A stretch of 6,813 bases of DNA from a bacterium (lineage in GTDB: Bacteria > Chloroflexota > Dormibacteria > UBA8260 > Bog-877): contig JAJYWM010000306.1 of NCBI GenBank assembly GCA_021791455.1, positions 1 to 6,813 on the forward strand, in the 5' to 3' direction. Position 1 is the first letter of the stretch. Every line of letters begins with the position of its first letter. Under the pieces are notes generated by a model. It was not told the DNA's origin, made no database searches, and saw only the letters and a list, made by a program, of their open reading frames with translations. Of the stretch, positions 4,352 to 6,813 are shown piece by piece. Both the position numbers and the translations under genes were made by a program.

Positions 4352-6679
4352 TTACTTCTGGGTCGTCGCGTCTGCGCTGAGGTTCGTCCAGGTCGAACCG
4401 CCGTCCGTTGTCCACAGCAGCTGCCCGCCGGCGATCGCCCAACCATCAAAGGGGCTCACGAAGTCGAGAGCGCTCGCGCCCTGCAGGCTCAAGTTCGGCG
4501 TCACCGTGGTCCAGTGCAAGCCGCCGTCCGCCGTGCGGTATATCTTCGTCCCGTCGATCACGAAGATGTGGCTCGCGTCGACAACCGAGTAGACCACCGT
4601 GCCGCTTCCCCCTTTAACGGGAGTTGTCGGTGCCCACGACTGCCCGCCGTCGGTGGTCTGATAGAAGACCGCAAAGCGGGGATAGAACTCGACCGGCATG
4701 ACCCCGTCGTTCGGACCGAAGAACACCGGCGGTAGACTGGTCGCAGCACCTCCTGCCGCTGTCAGTCCTTGTGGAACGGTTAGGCTCTGTGCGTTCCAGT
4801 TCGTCCCGCCGTCGTGCGTCACGTAGAGCAGGATCGAGTTCCCGGCCCAGGTGCCCGTGAGCCAACCGTTCTCAAGGCCGGAGAAGCCGAACCCACTCTT
4901 GTCTCCACCGAAGATGTTCGCCGCGTGCTGGGCGCCAAAGCGCCCGTCAGCTGCTATAGTCCAGTGTTTGCCACCATCCGTTGTGCGCAGTAGAAGCACA
5001 GCTTCGCTGCCTGCTGCTGCACCTAGATTCAGCAGGAGGAAGCCGGTGCTTTTGTTCATGAAGTAGGTTTGCGGCTGCGCCGCGTGATAGGTCGCGACGC
5101 TCTGCCATGTTTGGCCGCCGTCCGACGTGTAGTAGACCACCGTAGGCGTTTCCGAGTACGACGTCACCGCAAGCCAAGCGTGGTTTGGGCCGGTCGACGC
5201 CAAGCTGACCATGGCAGGCCCGACGTTGGGCATGCCCTCCGGCGTCACGTCCAACCACGTCGCTCCGCCGTCATTCGTGGTCAGGACCTGGTTGTCCCGT
5301 GTGGTTGCCCATCCGGCCGACGCGGTCAGCATGTCGACGCTCCAGAACTGCGCGCCCTGCAGCCCCAGTGGGAAGTCCCGCCCCGAGGACAGACGAAAGC
5401 CTCCAAGCCAGGAGTCCTTGGGCGGCACGAGCGGTCCGCCCTGTACGTCGTAGACGGAGAGCAGGGGCTGGGATGGGATCGCCACAGGCATGTAAGCGAC
5501 TGTCTGGGCCCACGGGGAGCCGATCCCGACCGGGAGGGGCACTTGCCCGTCCGGCCGCGGGAAGAGCCCCCAAGGGCTTGCGACGGCGGAGCCTCCGATG
5601 TCGAATCGCACCTTGCCTCCGGCTTCGCTCGCACTACCCCACGCCAGGTGGTAGGGGGCAACGTTCTCCGGCCAGTAATCGTTGCCGTTCGACCCAGTGG
5701 GAACTCCAGGAAGGGTGAAGGCGGCGACGAGATCCGTCCCCTGCTGGATGGCGTAGGTGGCTGTCAGGTTTTCATACTGCTGCTGAGTGCGGAGTACTCC
5801 CGACCACGTGAAGAGGCCGTTCTTCGCAGGAAGATGCACGGTGAGGAGTGTCTGCACTCCTGGCATGGCTTTGAGAGCGAGATCCGGCGCTTTGCCGGGG
5901 AGATTCCCCCACACCCAGACGGGCTTGCCGGTGTACGCGAGCCCCTGTTGCAGGACCACCACATAGCGCCGGCCCTGCCACGAGGGCAGATGGATTTTCA
6001 CGTGCGCTGTGCCGTGGGTCAGCGTCCCCACGGCGGCAGCGCCCACGCCGCCGTTGCCGGGCTGCACGGCGAAGAGGTCGTAGACGCCCTGACTGGGGAG
6101 TGTGAGCCGAAAGCTCCCATCCGCCGCGGTGTGGGCGGCCGCCTGAAACAGGCTCCCCGTCCCGACAGGCATGGCGAGGACGAGTCCGTCGCGCGTCGGC
6201 TTGCCGTCCGGGCCGACCACGGTGCCCACGACAGCAGTCTTGTGATTCGTGCCGGTCTTGAAGGGGTGAGCCTGGAGCCGCAGGTTTACCTGCCCGCCCG
6301 TGGGCGGGACGTGAAGGCTCGCCACTGCCCCGATCGAAGCGCCCGGCTCCAGTCCAGACTCATATACGCCGAGCCTGTAGTCGCCAGGGACAAGCCTCGT
6401 CCGATAGGTGTATGTGTCGGGATGCTGCTTCGTGTTGGTCGCCCACGAGAGGGGGAAACCTCCTACGCTGCCACTATCCCGATTCTGCCAGACCGCATTA
6501 AAACTAGCGGTTGGCGGCGTATCCTGCAGGTGGAGCACAAGGTTTATAGGCACCGCCTTGGCAGACTGTACGCCATGCGGGGAAGGCGTGGCAGAGGTGC
6601 CTCCGTTTGAGGCGGTGCCGCACCCGCCTAAAGCCAACGAGATGAGCAAACAGAATATTGCTTTAGGTCGGCTTTTGAT
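4352..6679 (-). CDS. Lipoprotein with YCF48/BNR Asp-box beta-propeller
   Basis: This 775-residue protein is predicted to be lipid-anchored on the outer face of the membrane. Residues 1-20 are a lipoprotein leader (KSRPK, hydrophobic core, lipobox LGGC with Cys20), then a Gly/Ser/Thr linker. About 45-135 and 147-232 look like two beta-sandwich modules; the second, with VVGPDGKPT and TAADGSFRL, resembles carboxypeptidase-regulatory-like domains. From about 440 to the end are seven Asp boxes of the form S/T-x-D-G-G-x-x-W starting at 468, 518, 566, 621, 675, 716 and 757, as in YCF48/HCF136-like and sialidase-type propellers. There are no sialidase catalytic marks that I can see, so binding or assembly is more likely than hydrolysis. 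The apparent start is ATC 6679; an upstream TTG at 6700 lacks a ribosome site, and a TTG at 6793 would hide the leader. It precedes the SLH gene. Confidence 0.88.
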   Translation of the reverse strand: MKSRPKAIFCLLISLALGGCGTASNGGTSATPSPHGVQSAKAVPINLVLHLQDTPPTASFNAVWQNRDSGSVGGFPLSWATNTKQHPDTYTYRTRLVPGDYRLGVYESGLEPGASIGAVASLHVPPTGGQVNLRLQAHPFKTGTNHKTAVVGTVVGPDGKPTRDGLVLAMPVGTGSLFQAAAHTAADGSFRLTLPSQGVYDLFAVQPGNGGVGAAAVGTLTHGTAHVKIHLPSWQGRRYVVVLQQGLAYTGKPVWVWGNLPGKAPDLALKAMPGVQTLLTVHLPAKNGLFTWSGVLRTQQQYENLTATYAIQQGTDLVAAFTLPGVPTGSNGNDYWPENVAPYHLAWGSASEAGGKVRFDIGGSAVASPWGLFPRPDGQVPLPVGIGSPWAQTVAYMPVAIPSQPLLSVYDVQGGPLVPPKDSWLGGFRLSSGRDFPLGLQGAQFWSVDMLTASAGWATTRDNQVLTTNDGGATWLDVTPEGMPNVGPAMVSLASTGPNHAWLAVTSYSETPTVVYYTSDGGQTWQSVATYHAAQPQTYFMNKSTGFLLLNLGAAAGSEAVLLLRTTDGGKHWTIAADGRFGAQHAANIFGGDKSGFGFSGLENGWLTGTWAGNSILLYVTHDGGTNWNAQSLTVPQGLTAAGGAATSLPPVFFGPNDGVMPVEFYPRFAVFYQTTDGGQSWAPTTPVKGGSGTVVYSVVDASHIFVIDGTKIYRTADGGLHWTTVTPNLSLQGASALDFVSPFDGWAIAGGQLLWTTDGGSTWTNLSADATTQK

Positions 6680-6687
6680 GGCGAGGT

Positions 6688-6693
6688 CCCCTT
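6688..6693 (-). promoter_or_regulatory. Ribosome binding site pointing to an ATC start codon
   Basis: AAGGGG at 6693-6688 is followed by eight bases and then ATC (6679-6677), AAA, AGC. No ATG, GTG or TTG lies at a suitable distance downstream, and the ATC is the first codon of an ideal lipoprotein leader. Initiation at ATC, or a miscalled base of an ATG, explains the arrangement. Confidence 0.5.
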
Positions 6694-6709
6694 GCGTCAA
6701 GTTGCACTG

Positions 6710-6738
6710 ATTGTAGCATCCAGCTTTCGACCCGATGA
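6710..6738 (-). promoter_or_regulatory. Extended -10 promoter for the lipoprotein gene
   Basis: The minus strand reads TGC-TACAAT at 6718-6710: a 5/6 -10 hexamer with the TGn extension. The -35 region is weak (TCATCG at 17-base spacing; CTGTCA lies slightly too far upstream). Transcription starting near 6703 would give a leader of about 25 bases including the AAGGGG site, which fits the ATC start and excludes the TTG at 6793. Confidence 0.45.
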
Positions 6739-6813
6739 CAGAACATTCCATCCACCATGTCCAAATGTGAGCGTCGCGACCGGCGGTGAGCAACAGGAAG
6801 GTGTTGGCTGCTC

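Noticed and set aside
4184..4735. A 183-residue plus-strand open frame across the SLH/lipoprotein gap
   Set aside because: It overlaps both real genes antisense and has low-complexity Arg-rich content with no family resemblance.
5069..6610. A 513-residue open frame on the plus strand
   Set aside because: It is antisense to the lipoprotein gene. Its protein is Arg/Gly/Pro-rich without any recognisable domain, as expected for the shadow frame of a high-GC gene.
6719..6813. The end of an upstream gene at the right edge
   Set aside because: All three minus-strand frames are open across this short stretch, so no frame can be chosen; it is treated as unassigned upstream sequence.

Overview
The window looks like an accessory stretch of a moderately high-GC genome. 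The N-terminal SLH triplet on an exported protein, the Asp-box lipoprotein and the purine-rich Shine-Dalgarno sites point to a Gram-positive, Bacillota-like organism. A Sulfobacillus- or Alicyclobacillus-type lineage is my best guess, but it is an inference from gene style, not from a marker gene. Every gene I can support lies on the minus strand, so transcription runs from high to low coordinates.

Right part (about 3055-6720): two exported proteins lie in tandem. First in transcription order is a 775-residue lipoprotein with seven Asp-box repeats (YCF48/BNR-type beta-propeller) behind N-terminal beta-rich domains. It appears to start at a non-canonical ATC codon, and an extended -10 promoter lies just upstream. 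After a 118-base gap comes a 392-residue secreted protein with three SLH repeats and an unrecognised C-terminal domain. Together they look like envelope-displayed proteins, one tethered by lipid and the other by SLH binding to cell-wall polymer. Their substrates cannot be read from the sequence.

Middle part (1302-2824): a complete IS4-family insertion sequence of about 1.52 kb with 37-bp terminal inverted repeats (35/37 matching). Its transposase has the full DDE triad and the Y-(2)-R-(3)-E-(6)-K signature. The reading frame is broken near its 3' end at a TTTTCCCCC-TGA sequence, and the last 65 residues are in the +1 frame. No convincing target-site duplication is visible.

Left part (1-1301): a 266-residue protein resembling the Rv2525c-like/DUF1906 glycoside-hydrolase-like family, with visibly lower GC than the right-hand genes and no signal peptide. 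A candidate 59-residue Cys-containing small protein lies upstream, behind a plausible sigma-70-type promoter, and a hairpin follows the DUF1906-like gene. I see no CRISPR array, rRNA, tRNA or recognisable defence system, and no clear evidence of a novel multi-gene system.
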